A stretch of 41,266 bases of DNA from Roridomyces roridus (taxonomy: Eukaryota > Basidiomycota > Agaricomycetes > Agaricales > Mycenaceae), in contig JARKIF010000253.1 of NCBI GenBank assembly GCA_029378245.1, positions 1 through 41,266 of the forward strand. Reading direction: 5' to 3'. This document shows positions 10,978 to 22,091 of this stretch, one piece after another. How positions within the stretch are numbered: the stretch's first letter is position 1; every line of letters starts with the position of its first letter. The notes below the pieces were generated by a model that searched no databases, was not told the origin of the DNA, and saw nothing but the letters and a program-made list of their open reading frames with translations. Made by a program: the position numbers and the translations under genes.

Positions 10978-13900
10978 CTAATTGACGGTCAGTTGTACAA
11001 ATGAACCCATGTCGTAAAAACCCACATACTCAAAACCAGCAGGCGCCGCCGACCAAATAGCCATAGTCTCGTTCTCGGAATTTCGTTGCGCCGTCTGCCC
11101 CTGATAGTTCAAGGGCTGCCGCCTATGTTCTGACGAGAAACTCGCAGTGATTTGCTCGTAAAATGCTTCCGACATGGGATACGAAGTTGACGACAGTCCC
11201 GGGGGCTCGGGAACAGATAGACGGCTCGCATCCGAACCAGCTGACGGCGGAATATAAGTGCTGGGATTGCCCCGCGTCCAATTCGAATACTCGTGCCCTG
11301 GTCGCACACCCCTCAAATCTCGTGGAGGGAACAAGTCTTGCACAGGCGGCATCCCCTCCCTCATCGAAGGCAAATAATTCGATGACCCTGGCGGCTGTCT
11401 CCGGGATTCGGTGTGTGGCATCGTTAACGTGTCCCCATGCTCGCTTCGTGACGCCGACAGCGAAGTTTCCGGTGGACCAGGCGGATGTCGATACGTCCGT
11501 CCATGAAGGTCCTCCCGCTGCATAGACGGAACAATCGGCGGGTGATGGCTATGCGACGAACTGGAAGACAACGGTGTCTCCGGTCCACCTGCATATTGTT
11601 GGCGCTGCGGTTCCGGTAAGGTGAACCGCCCATGTCGCAGAGAGGTGCTGGAAAGCGGTGTCTCCGGCTCGTACCCTTGCGTCGACTGATGAAAACGGGG
11701 TAGGAAGTGTGTCATAATGGCAGGAACGTCCGACGTATGCAGACGACGCTGTTCAGTGTTGGCATTAGAGTCGTTGAACGAGGTCATGATATTCGGCACA
11801 TCAGTGGGAGCGGGTCGACGCCGCCCTGCTATAACGCGAGGTTCCAAGTCCACGTCGCTCTTGGAGTCAATAGTAGACTGGGAATCTTCGGCGCCGCGTT
11901 CCCGCTTGTTCTTTGCACCTGTTGTGGTGCCTGATGGCAGGGGAAGCTGCCCTACACTTGCAAGCTCGTACAATGTGTCCCATAGCTTGCCAGCTGATGG
12001 CCAACGCATCTCACATCCACGCAAGACCTGCATGCAGCGCTGCACGTGGGCCATCTCTTGTTGAGAGTCGGTCGAGAGACCGAGGCTACCCCGTTGACCG
12101 CCCCAGATGTTCAGCAGCAGTACAACACCCGCCGTACATACTGCCATCTGTATTTAATGTTAGTCGCAATGGAATAGAAAGAGTCGGGCACATTCCTGGG
12201 TCAAAGGTAACGGCTTATCCCCAACCCGTTGTCGGTAAATATCTGCAATATGACTACAAGACCTTGCCGCGTTCAAAGACATTGCCAGGGACGGGAATGT
12301 CTGCGGAAAAAATGATCAGTGCACGTCTTTTTCAATGACGGGTACGTACCGAAGGAACTTGAGTTTTGGAAGTCGGGATGTACGGACGGTGAATCACGAT
12401 TTGGAGGTGGTAATAATTGCAATGGAGTGTAGCCGACTGCTCAAAGAAATCGGCATTTTCATTTGAAGGATTCCAACGCACTAAAACAGAAATGAGAATC
12501 TCATCAAAGCAGCAGCAGCAAAACGCACGATGGTCAGGAAGATCATCCACCCATCTGTTCAGAGCCGCGTCGAGCTCGACGACGATACGCTGATCCCAGT
12601 CGCCGTTGCCCTTGCTCAATCCGAGTAATACCTTGGACTTGTTGATCGAGTACTAGTACGTGATCAAGTTATGCAAATCAGCGAAAAGAGGGGCAGGACA
12701 GACGATAGTGCGGAGAGCAAATGAGAGGATTTGAAAAAGGCGGAGAAAGGCGATAAAGGCTGCAACGCGAGAAGGTTTTCCCTTCGGCTGACGGAAGGCC
12801 TGAGCCGGATCAGACGTCTCCCAGTACTCGTCGTCACAGTCTATGGGATAATCTAGATCAAAGCTAAGTGAACAGTATAAATAGGAGTCGCGGAGCAAAA
12901 GGCTAGAAACTTGCTCTTCGTCCTGGATAGCGCAAGGGCGTCCGAGATGCGCAGACATCATCCTATCGAGGAATACGAGCACCCTGGAAGACATCAAAAG
13001 GAGAACCAGGGGAAAAAAATCAAAGCCGACCAGAATGCACGTTTCCAAGATTCGTCTTCGGGTGTCCATTGAGGCAGATTGTCCTTGCGTCTGTGTGCAC
13101 CTACATCCTGTGCCATCCGGATTCCGATGGAGACGAGGGTCCAACTAGCATCCGGGGCGGAAGTTCCGTGTAGGAATATGACTGATAACTATCGACCCGC
13201 GGTTGGACTGTATTCGACAGAAAACGCAAGCACGTACGGCACTGAATTGCAGGTCGTAAAGGCAGGGAGGCGGTCCGAGTGGATCGCGCATTAATTGCAG
13301 CTGTTTAAACCAGTGCCAGCCACACGAGTGCAAGCTGTCAGTCCCTTCAAGAAGGACGCGTGAGTCTGTACTAAACCGGGACCCGATGGCACAGACGAGA
13401 AGGAAAGTAGCAGCAAAGCCATCGTTTGTAAGGTGGCGACCTGCGGCCAAATCACGCAGGAATGTTGGACGGTGGAGAAGGGGCAGAAGGAGATTGACAT
13501 GAGTAAAGTACAAATCAACCAAGGAAGCAGCGAGATCTGGTGGCGGGAAATCGTATTGCGGCGGAGGGACGGGTTCAGGAGACTATCGTGCCGATTAGCC
13601 GGGAATCCGCCAGTCCAGACTGACAAACCGGTCGAGAGGCCCAAAAGTCCGTGTGGCGTCGAGAATTTTGAGGTTCCGATTCCATCCCAACATTGAGGGC
13701 GGTTTGTAAGAGCATGGCGCCGCTGGAACGACCAAACCAACGGGAATCGCGGTCTGAATTGAGGGACAGCTGCTGCAGATTCTCGCTAAGACTCAATTGG
13801 GCGCGTTCGTCGTCATCGGGCGGTGGCGGGGGTTGCCATTTACCGGCGGGCAACGCGGGGGCGTGTCTGAGATCAGACTCGGGGATCAACTGTAGGAGTG

Positions 13901-14351
13901 AGAACCAGAGTGCGGGATGGTGAGACAAAGAACGTACAGCATGCAAGAGTGCCTCTATCTTTTCAACCCGGATCTCGAGGCGTTCGATATAGGCTTTTGG
14001 GGGCCCCCGTTTCTTTGCAGCCTCGACATACGAGCAATCGAGATTATACGCAACGCAGTTCGAACACTTGAGGGTGTTTTGCGGCATTGTCGCCCCATCG
14101 CCTGGATATACATGTGTCAATCTCTGGCCGCCGAACCACATTGCACCCATACTTACAACGGACTGCCAAAGCCAAGATTAGCTACACTGTGACCGCGTCA
14201 AATCCAATCTGAATTCATACGAACCCTTCTTTTTTCGGCAGTGGTCGCAGGCCCGTTGCAGCCTTCTCTTCTTGGAGTTACTGGGCGCGGAAGAATCGTG
14301 ATCGTTGGCGCGAGCGGCGGCCAGCTCGTCTAGTTCATCGTTGTCGGACAT
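10978..14351 (-). CDS. Zn2Cys6 fungal-specific transcription factor
   Basis: A nuclear DNA-binding regulator with an N-terminal zinc cluster and a central fungal transcription factor (Fungal_trans, PF04082-type) domain. The cluster reads CDHCRKKK, VRC, then DGATMPQNTLKCSNC and VAYNLDC; all six cysteines are present. It is split over exon 1 (14351-14225), a 6-nt microexon (14162-14157) and an exon starting at 14101. A coiled stretch, AYIERLEIRVEKIEALL, follows. The middle domain shows SLVDLYFTHVNLLLPLLHRP, TSAPDASWTLVSIGIRMAQ, FLDRMMSAHLGRPCAIQDE and FDLDYPIDCDDEYWE. The tail (12147-10978) is rich in Pro, Ser and His and low in complexity. About ten introns, one of them GC-AG at 12914-12864. 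Frame is intact through all junctions I followed. Target genes cannot be read from the sequence. Confidence 0.87.
12864..12914 (-). other. GC-AG intron in the Zn2Cys6 gene
   Basis: A 51-nt intron with donor GCAAGT at 12914-12909 and acceptor TTAG ending at 12864. Splicing joins GA to C and gives IQDED then FDLDYPIDC, as conserved in this family. No GT donor keeps this frame here. Confidence 0.75.
14157..14162 (-). other. 6-nt microexon inside the zinc cluster
   Basis: TCCGTT, flanked by acceptor TTGGCAG upstream and donor GTAAGT downstream. Joined to the G ending exon 1 (14225) and the GC opening the next exon (14101-14100) it codes Val-Arg and the first base of the third zinc cysteine, restoring CX2CX6C. 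Without it the cluster loses its spacing. Confidence 0.8.
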
Positions 14352-14583
14352 GAGTACTATGGGAGGGCAAGGCGCGGGAAGAGAAAAGAAGCTCGACGGC
14401 ACCGGTAGGGCTTAAGAGGACCACCCGCAATCTGGGGTATGTACATGCGCACGTGTACTAATGATCCGGAACCGGAAGCATTTTTCCATGTTATCATGAG
14501 CATCCTTGAGTATCTCGAGAAGGCTGATCTTCGGATCATATCAGGACGGGGCAGAAAAATGTCTGTCCAGGCAAGCCTCCGAG

Positions 14584-14824
14584 TCCGTATAAGAAGGGTG
14601 CCACACAATCCATATAAGGAGGGAACATCAGGAAAACTGGAGAAGTTGCTATGGCACTATGCAGCACTGCATAGTGCTGCATAGTGCTGCATAGTGCTAT
14701 GCAGCGTCTCCAGTTTTCCTGATGAACCACGCAATCTGTATAAGGATGTGGGCCATCATGTGGCAAAGAGCAACAGAATCCATATAAGGACACAGCAAAG
14801 ACAAAGACAGTCCATGTAAGGACT
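14584..14824. repeat. Five dispersed copies of a TATAAGG-like motif
   Basis: Copies near 14584 (TCCGTATAAGAAGG), 14609 (TCCATATAAGGAGG), 14735 (TCTGTATAAGGATG), 14779 (TCCATATAAGGACA) and 14810 (TCCATGTAAGGACT). Three are preceded by CAAT or GAAT-like bases, suggesting a longer diverged unit that flanks the hairpin on both sides. Confidence 0.6.
14626..14724. repeat. Long inverted repeat with nested palindromes
   Basis: An 18-bp perfect inverted repeat: CATCAGGAAAACTGGAGA at 14626-14643 and its reverse complement at 14707-14724. Between the arms GCACTATGCAG (14654-14664) is complementary to CTGCATAGTGC, which occurs three times, overlapping by one base, at 14667-14677, 14677-14687 and 14687-14697. 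A strong multi-armed hairpin can form in DNA or RNA. It may be a MITE-like remnant or a transcribed hairpin. Confidence 0.85.
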
Positions 14825-14844
14825 GCAGCAAAAGTTCTAAGTTT

Positions 14845-15215
14845 CACCAGGGGTGGAAGTCTACCTCCAAATTTGGCCAGAGAAGGTCTTCAGAGGTGGA
14901 GGACTGAGGTGGAGGTATGGACAAGCTCAAACCTCCCAACCTTTGACAGACCTTCGGAGGTTCAGAGGTATAGCAAGGTTTGGTGCAAACTGAGCAGAAA
15001 TGCGCTTGGAGCTGATTTGGAGTCACCTTTTGTGTTCCGATGGCATTTGGGTTCACAGTTTTCAAAGTTTTGACTGATTTCCTATGCCATCAGGTCTATC
15101 ATCAGAAAATGATCAGGCATCAGAGGTTCAGGGGACCTCTGGGAGGTCAGAGGTTTCGGGGTAAGAGGTAGGGCCATTCATACCTCTACCTCTACCCCGG
15201 TGAACCTTAGGCAAA
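14845..15215. repeat. AGAGGT / ACCTCT word-rich segment with small palindromes
   Basis: The six-mers AGAGGT, GGAGGT and their complements recur many times. Examples are AGAGGTTCAGGGGACCTCT at 15122-15140 (palindrome arms 15122-15127 and 15135-15140) and an imperfect pair CGGGGTAAGAGGTAG (15157-15171) against TACCTCTACCTCTACCCC (15181-15198). It resembles degenerate repeat DNA; no coding potential seen. Confidence 0.6.
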
Positions 15216-16091
15216 ACACAGAAAGACGAATCAAAGACCTAGAAGCAGAAGAAATCAAAGTCAGTGTTCGCGGGCGTGGCCCACAATGAGACGCTCCCGG
15301 TCCCGGGAGGGCTACAAAAAAGGCACGACTCCCGGGAAATCAGGGATGTAACTCGAGCAGGCGGCCCGCGACCAGCGCGACGCGAACTGCCTGAGGGAGG
15401 AGACTGTCCAACGCTGAAGCGAGCGGCTGGACACCCCAAACGGAGCGCTGCAAACGAGAGAGAGGGCGGAAGGAAGGAAAGAAGACATTAAACGAGGCTC
15501 GAAAGGGCGCGGCGAGTGGGCGTGATTGAGCGCGATGGAACGCGGCTAATATGTGAGAAGAATGCGAGGCGTGCGAAGGAAGAGGCGAAGCTGGGCGACG
15601 ACGACAGCCGCGGTCCATAGTGTGAAGTCTTAAACGCGTCTTGACGCGTGTCGTAGAGACGAAAGCAGCGGAAAGACGCGTGGGATACGTGGAGCGCAAT
15701 CGGGCACATTCGAGGCGTAGCGGAGTATGGCAGAGTTGAATGAACGAGGCTCGGTTGGGTGACGCCGCCGACTCGGGATGATAGAGTCCAGACGCGTGCG
15801 ATAGAGCGCGATTGATGAGATGGAGATAAGAGGAATGAAGGAACAAGGTGCGGATGGGCGTGGCCGCCGGCGATGGTGACTCAGAGGCGCAAAGATGTGG
15901 GCGGCGGCGACGCGACGATGGTGGAGCAAGCGCCAACCGGAAGCGACGCGTCTTGATGATGTCAGCGATTGATCCGGCTCCCATCACCCATCTTGTTACA
16001 CATTCGGAAGCATCAGTGGCATTGTCATTGCGGCATTTCCTAACAAGGACTCGGAACAGGCATAGCATACGATAGCAATATTGTACTAAAA

Positions 16092-19000
16092 TCAAGCGGA
16101 AGCGGGGGCATCATACTGAGAAGGTCAGCCAAAATCATCCAAGCAGACAAGAGACAACTGTACCTGAACTGCCATAGTGGTAGGCCAAGGGGAAGTGGAC
16201 ATATTCGCATCCAAATACCCATAGCAGAGATCGGGCCGTGAATCATCCAGGAATCTGCGCGAATGTGGTCAGAGAAGCGGCAGGAAAGCAAATAAGACAC
16301 ACCTTTTGAGTAAACCGGACTGCCCAGGGGCACGCGCAAGATTCTTGTGTCCAAACACCGCACGAAGCACTTCTGCCATCACCCGAGTAGAAAAGGCCTC
16401 GCCGAGGTACCTGAACGACCCATCGCCGTGCAGGTAGCCTTTGGAAGGGTTTCGTGTGGGGTCCACTTCTTGCGGGTCCGAGTATACATCACTCTCGAGG
16501 CCGGCTGCCACGATATCCAAAAACACGCGGTCGCCTTTCTCGAATTTCGAGCCGCCAATGGTGACTTGCTCCGAGGCAATACGATACACTCCTTGGAAGG
16601 GCGGGTCGAGTCCTAAAAGGAGAATCAGAAGAAGGAAATCGGATTATAAGGATAACTTACTTTGAGCTTCGAGCGCATAGCCAGTAAGATCGCCGTTGAT
16701 GGCCAAAGAACCAATCTTTTCGATATGATCGGGTCCGAGATAAAGATTGACCATGTTGATGAGCCCGAGACTCAGCTCAACTGTCGAGCCAACCATGATG
16801 GCCAGGACCATGTTGGCGATCTCCGAAGACTGTCCCATCTGGCGCAAGCGCTTGACAATCTCGTGCTGTTCGTCATCGCCCCTCTTCTTCGCAGCAAAGA
16901 AGGATGTCACCGTCTCGATCACCGAAATCTGGCAGGCAACTGAGCATGGGCATTGAATCACGAATCCCACAACACTCACGCGTGAAGGGAGAATAAGGTT
17001 CATCTTGATGTGATGAAGCAGAGTATCGATTTGAGTCTTGATTTTGGACTGAAGCAGCATGACTTTGGATTTCTCCGTCTCGAGGAAGATGAAGGAATAG
17101 ATGTCGCTCAGGATGCCATAGAGTGCCGAAGGGGTATAGTCTCCATGAGGGGTTTCCTTGGTCTTGAGTTGAATACCAGCCTAGGAATGTTTAGGTGAAT
17201 GATACAGGGACGTGGGATTGATCGCTCACGATTTCCGCAGCCCAATACACAGGCACCACTTTGAGTACATCGCGAACAATGTCAACGACATTGGTTTTGC
17301 CGTTGACAATAGTAAACGAATGGCTGGCGACAAGCTTACGCGTGGTGTCGCGGAAGAAGGTTCCCACTTTGTCCAAATGCTCTGGCGACTCGAAGAGCTT
17401 GGTGTATATCTCGCGCTGACGTTTCTCTCCTTCGACGAGGAAGAACCTTGAAATGGTCAGTCAAGCGCTCATCCAGCCGCAATAAATTATACACACCCTT
17501 TGCCCCTGATAACCTTGGCCGCCCGCTCGGCATACGGAGCCGAAAACAGCGGGTTCTGAAGTATTTCGGCGATCACTGTGTACTCCTTCAAGGTCTGAAC
17601 AGGAGTGAATTGTTTCGGCCGCTCCAAATCGTAGTTCTCAAGCTGGTGAATTTTGGCCAAGTAGCCCTTCATCGAAGTGGGGGTCATGAAGGGGAAGAAA
17701 GCGTAACCACTGTTTTCCGTAAAGTTGTTGGGCAAGTTCCTCAAGAATAATCGACCCAAAGTTGAACCGAAACCTGTCCTAGTCATTAGAAGGGCACAAT
17801 GACCCGTATTGAAACACGAACCGAATGCATTAGGGTCTCGCTGGCAGTCGGCGAAGCCCCAAGCTGTCAGGTTGAACGGTGTGAAATCGTGCGTAAAGTG
17901 ACGGTCTCCTCTGAAGAAATATTAGAAGATGTAAGTGAACGGTATTGAGCACTGACCGGGTAAGAGCGATCGCATCGCTAAGAATCGCACGACTGATGGT
18001 ATAACCTGAACGACTGTAAGTCATCGAAGCGTCATCTTGAATTGAGGGTTATACCAGGGCACAATCCCGCACCCTCCACGACGGGTTTGGTTTCTTCGGC
18101 CTGGAGCCCAACATACAGCTCAAGGTAGTTGATATTGCCGTAGAGTCTCTCGGCCGCGTCAGCGATCTCCGGGTCCGGGTTCCACTCCCGGAAGCTTGTG
18201 TATGCTATCAAGATTCAAGACAGTAAGCACTTGTCCCCAGTGGCACAGACATTCCTCACGTTTCAAGCCGAGGTACTGTGTTTAAGCATCGGCGATCAGT
18301 GCCGGAATGATATCAAAGCAAACAATCAAAACGCACCTTCCTGAAGTCGTTCAGGCTACACACTCCCCAACGGCGATTCTGCTCGATTCCCATCATTTCG
18401 TGTAACTTAAAAAAGATTCAACGGCTGGTTGGTGTAACAAGAATAGGCTTACACGCATAGAAGCTGGTCGCAGGCTGTTGAGCAGAATTTCACATATCCG
18501 AGAATGACATACCAGGAGTGCCGCGAGCTCCGAAGGAGGCTGCCGGATGTTCCGTACTGGGTACAGATCAGAGTGGATCGACTTGCAAGTCCATCGAACT
18601 CACGAATTATGCAAAATGGTGGCCAAATCCTCATCCCTGAAGGAACCGTTCTCCTGAGAAGGATTGAATCAGTCGACGTCCTCCCTCGACTCGACAAACA
18701 CACCTGGCGTTTCAAACTAGAAAGTCATCAGCTCGAGCTACAGTGGCAAATATATCACGATTTCTTACTTGCCGAATGTCCAGTCCTGGACCCGCATATC
18801 ATGCTCCTGCTGCTGCATTTTCAAAGCAGCCGCCTTGAAGTCATCGGGGGTGACTTGATCCGGTGACTTTCCGGCGAAGATCTTTGCGAACATGGCATCG
18901 ACCCATTTCTCGTCCTCGACACTCGTGGTCGCGTGCCAGCGGTACAAGCAGTTGAACTGCGTCTCCGATCAGCTTCTGGTTCTGTTTATTATGGAATCAA

Positions 19001-20711
19001 CCCACCTCGACACTGCAGACATTGCCTTGTCCTCTGTCGAAGACCGCGTGGTCCTCCGTCCGAATTTCCTATGACCGAGGTCAGTGGGAACATTTCATGG
19101 GAAACTGAACACACCCCGAACGGATTCAGACTCCAACTGCTCCCTTCTCTGACCAATCCAAGGATGGAAGAAAAGTAGTCCGAAAATACGACTGTTCACC
19201 AGTGGCAACCTTGAGAGCAGATCGAAGGCGGCGCGGGAACACGCACCACTTCCAAACCAGCCGCAGTTGACGAGCCGAGCTGTTTGGAAAAGCTCCTCGT
19301 CTTGGGCAAGAACCTGCTCTTTGGTCAATTCCTGAGGGTCCTGGTACGTCCCTCGCTCATTGATTTCGAAAATCTTCTTGGCAACATACTACGGCGAGAA
19401 TTAGTCGAGGAACGGAAATAAGGAGGAGCGGGTACATTGTGGTTACGGCTGAAGAGGACCAGTATAACGCAGACGGCGGGAGGGAGGAGAAGTAAGCGAT
19501 CTTCGGCGAACACGTCTGGGAAGAGGAGGCCGCGGCCGTCTTTCATGCGGACTTTATCCTGGTCTTCTTGATTGTTTCCTGATTAAAATGATATCAACAA
19601 GAATAGTTGATTCTAGGTTTATGCATACCATAGAGAGGTCCCAGGTCGACATAGCTGCTCGTTCCGTTGATATTCACGTCCACGTGAGATGTACGGAAGA
19701 CTGAATGGATGACAAGCGCGGCAAAGCTGAACTGTAGACCGCCATCCGTCACCATTTCAAGCACAGGAAGCGTGGACGCACCATTAAGGACGATAGCCCG
19801 GCCGGGTGCTTGACAAACTGAGGACGTTCAACATAGATGAAAGAAGATAAATGTCGCGCCACTGACATCTTTCCGCTTCAAGAGAGTATCTAGAGTCCGT
19901 GTTAACCACGAGTGTCATATAAACGCATATTCCCTCACCGAAGACCAAACCGGCATCAGGAAGCTCGTGTTTGGGAAGCGGGTGGGTTTGTTGCACACTT
20001 CTCGCGTACGGCGTACCAGACTTGCCCATCTCAGGCATATTGACCTATCAGGAATTAGTTTTGGGCCTTGGCAACTCAAAAAAACGATGTACTGACATTG
20101 TTGTTCGAGCCATCGGCTGTACGCCAAGCATAGCCGTCTCCGATGTTGGTCGAATGGGGATGAGACAAGTCGTTGTAAACTGGATTCGCGGCGCGTCAAG
20201 GGAGAATAAGACGATGTTCAGGTCGCTCACGGAGTTCAACGACTTTATTCTGGCAGGTGGTCGCCAAATTGCCCTCGGGCATTTTCGAAAGGAAAGTGAT
20301 GCCGTGCTCGAGCTGAAGATTCAAGAGAGCATTGAAACGACGCCCAGAGGTGGATTCGAAGACTAACCAACAGCGCCCTGTCATCTATGCCGTCCTTGTG
20401 CCTGATAAAGTCGACGACGGCACCCTGGAGCAGAGTAAGCAATCGACTTGAAGCTCACGTCCATCCCAGCCTACCAGAGCCGATGAGTCTGCGATGTGCA
20501 CGCCTTTCTTGATCTGGTCGCGTAAATCCTTGAAAACCTTTGGCGTCGCCGTAGAGGTGCCTTCTTTGGCGGTCGCATCACCGTTGGTGGTCCCGTTGGA
20601 AGTCTCGTTGGCCTACGACTGGTCAGTCTAAGAACCTGGAAGCCAAGGGAGTCAGCGTACGGAGGAGCCCGAGGGCTGGCGGCGAAAGAGGGTAGAACCG
20701 CGACGATTCAT
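16092..20711 (-). CDS. Linoleate dioxygenase with P450-like C-terminus (psi-producing oxygenase, Ppo family)
   Basis: A heme dioxygenase of the animal-peroxidase/cyclooxygenase superfamily fused to a cytochrome P450-like domain; relatives (PpoA, PpoC) oxidise C18 fatty acids to hydroperoxides or diols that act as developmental oxylipins. Many short introns are seen. The start, MNRRGSTLFRR, is at 20711. Dioxygenase landmarks are FAALVIHSVFRTSHVDVNI, SSYVDLGPLYG, EIRTEDHAVFDRGQGNVCS and NCLYRWHATTS, which holds the catalytic Tyr and proximal heme His. The C-terminal part has a K-helix EAQRLDPPF (ExxR kept, codon split by an intron) and GDGSFRYLGEAFS where P450s have the heme-binding cysteine: here it is Tyr (codon 16409-16407). 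The end is MAVQYDAPASA at 16092. A dioxygenase that releases hydroperoxide, as known for PpoC, is the likeliest activity. Confidence 0.88.
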
Positions 20712-21045
20712 TGGGGAGACGAGAGAGAAGGAAGAAAGGAAAAGAACGCCGCCTTATAAGCATTGGACACGTCGTAAATAAAACCGTGTTCCTCAGTATC
20801 ATTCCCGCTTTCAAGAAGCGGAAGCGAGTTTACGACATCTGTCGACTTCCTTTTCGGGTCAGGCTAGCCTCGACCTGGACGGAACCTTGTAGCTCGAGCT
20901 CCGTTTCGTGCTTTAAAGTCGTTTGGAATGGCTCCAACGAGGTGTTAGTGGTTCGCTTCGGTTCTTGTGCGACTGCTCCGGGTGGAGCAACAGAGTCAAG
21001 CAGTGGCGCAAATGAGTTCCAACAGTCCAACAAATTACAGGAGTA
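20712..21045. promoter_or_regulatory. Intergenic region between SEC28 3' end and Ppo start
   Basis: 334 bp that should contain the Ppo promoter and the SEC28 terminator. No conserved ORF and no clear repeat was seen. Confidence 0.4.
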
Positions 21046-22091
21046 TTACGCGGCCGCAGGAACAGCAAGCGGGGGTACCGTAAATTTGGCACAGAACTCG
21101 TCAAAGAGATCCCCCTTTTGCGCGACATCGACAACGAGCGGATGGAGCGGGTGCTCTGTTGTCAAACGCCTTTAGATGGGAGTTAGCGGGCACAGAGTAG
21201 ATTATATCTAAGGCATACGCACGTCCACAACTGCTCTGCTTCGTCTTTGTTTTTCGAATCTATTCCTGCCGCAACGACGGATGCCGCCAACGTCTCTGCA
21301 TCACCTTTTTGTTGCTCAAGAGACTCTTCCAGATCAGACTTGGCCTCGGGCACTTCGTTGCGAAGTATGCGCGTCACACCGCGCGCTGTGAGAATGTGTG
21401 GGGACGAGAGTGACGGATTTCCGAGCTGTTCCGTGTAGAAAGAGTTGGAATTGGAATATCCGTCCCTGGTCGCAACGAGACCGATGGAAGATTCAATCAG
21501 TTGCAGAAGCAGGTCGTCTTCCGCCCACTGTTTGGCTCGTTCGAATTCCTTTCTGGCGCGGTCCACGCGATTGATGGAGAGGTAAATCTGCACAATGACA
21601 GCGACGCTGTGAAGAGAGAGTCAAGGACCGAAGACGAGCGTGGCGCTTTAAACATACGCTTCGAGGTCCTCAGTTTCGACCAATAGCGTCTCCAATGCTT
21701 CCTCCACGTCCCCAGCCCTCGCGAATGCAGTGCCAGCCAGGACACGCACTGAATTCTTGTCCCGCTGAGAGCCCTCCACGTCCTCTCCCTCAATCTCCAC
21801 AGCCAAATCTCGTAGCTCTTCCAGAGCAGCCTCTTGTTCCGCGTCCTCCGAGGTGGATACATATCGGGCGAGTGCAGCTGCAGCTTTGAGTGCAACGTTT
21901 TCAGAGTCGGTAGGAATGAGGGAAGGGACTGCCGTGGGGTCTATTGCAATCTGGGCGCGCGCTTTGTATACAAGGGTAGGGATATAGTCGGGGGAAGATG
22001 GGTCTGGCAGGGTCATGTCTATGAGGGATTTGAAGGACCCGAGGAAGAATTGCCGCTTGACATTGTAGAGTTCAGAGGAGTCGACGCTCAT
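21046..22091 (-). CDS. SEC28: Coatomer subunit epsilon (epsilon-COP)
   Basis: The TPR-like helical subunit that stabilises alpha-COP in the COPI coat, in cytosol and on Golgi membranes. Three exons (22091-21658, 21606-21223, 21169-21046; 942 nt) give a clean 313-residue protein. Landmarks: SSELYNVKRQFFLGSFKSLI at the start, YKARAQIAI, DSENVALKAAAALARYVST, VAVIVQIYLSINRVDRA, SSPHILTARGVTRILR, SDLEESLEQQKGDAETLAA, and a C-terminus HPLHPLVVDVAQKGDLFDEF. Length is usual for the family. The start at 22091 fits the family N-terminus; an upstream in-frame ATG at 22196 would add unconserved residues. Its ATG lies 88 bp from that of the divergent amidohydrolase gene. Confidence 0.92.

Larger units (their letters stand above)
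14352..16091. other. Gene-free region with hairpin and short repeats
   Basis: 1.7 kb between the start of the transcription factor and the stop of the Ppo gene. The left part (14580-15230) is repeat-rich: a long hairpin, five TATAAGG-like copies and many AGAGGT/ACCTCT words. The right part (15240-16090) is GC-rich. Its ORFs translate to low-complexity Ser/Arg/His-rich sequence without family features. No transposase or reverse-transcriptase motif is visible. It should contain the promoter of the transcription factor. Confidence 0.6.

Noticed and set aside
14352..16091. Intact transposon in the repeat-rich gap
   Set aside because: Inverted repeats are present, but no transposase, integrase or reverse-transcriptase coding sequence and no clear target-site duplication could be seen.
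15340..16095. Long minus-strand ORF (251 codons) upstream of the transcription factor
   Set aside because: Its translation is Ser/Arg/His-rich low complexity, overlaps other equally open frames in GC-rich DNA, overlaps the Ppo stop, and shows no family motif.
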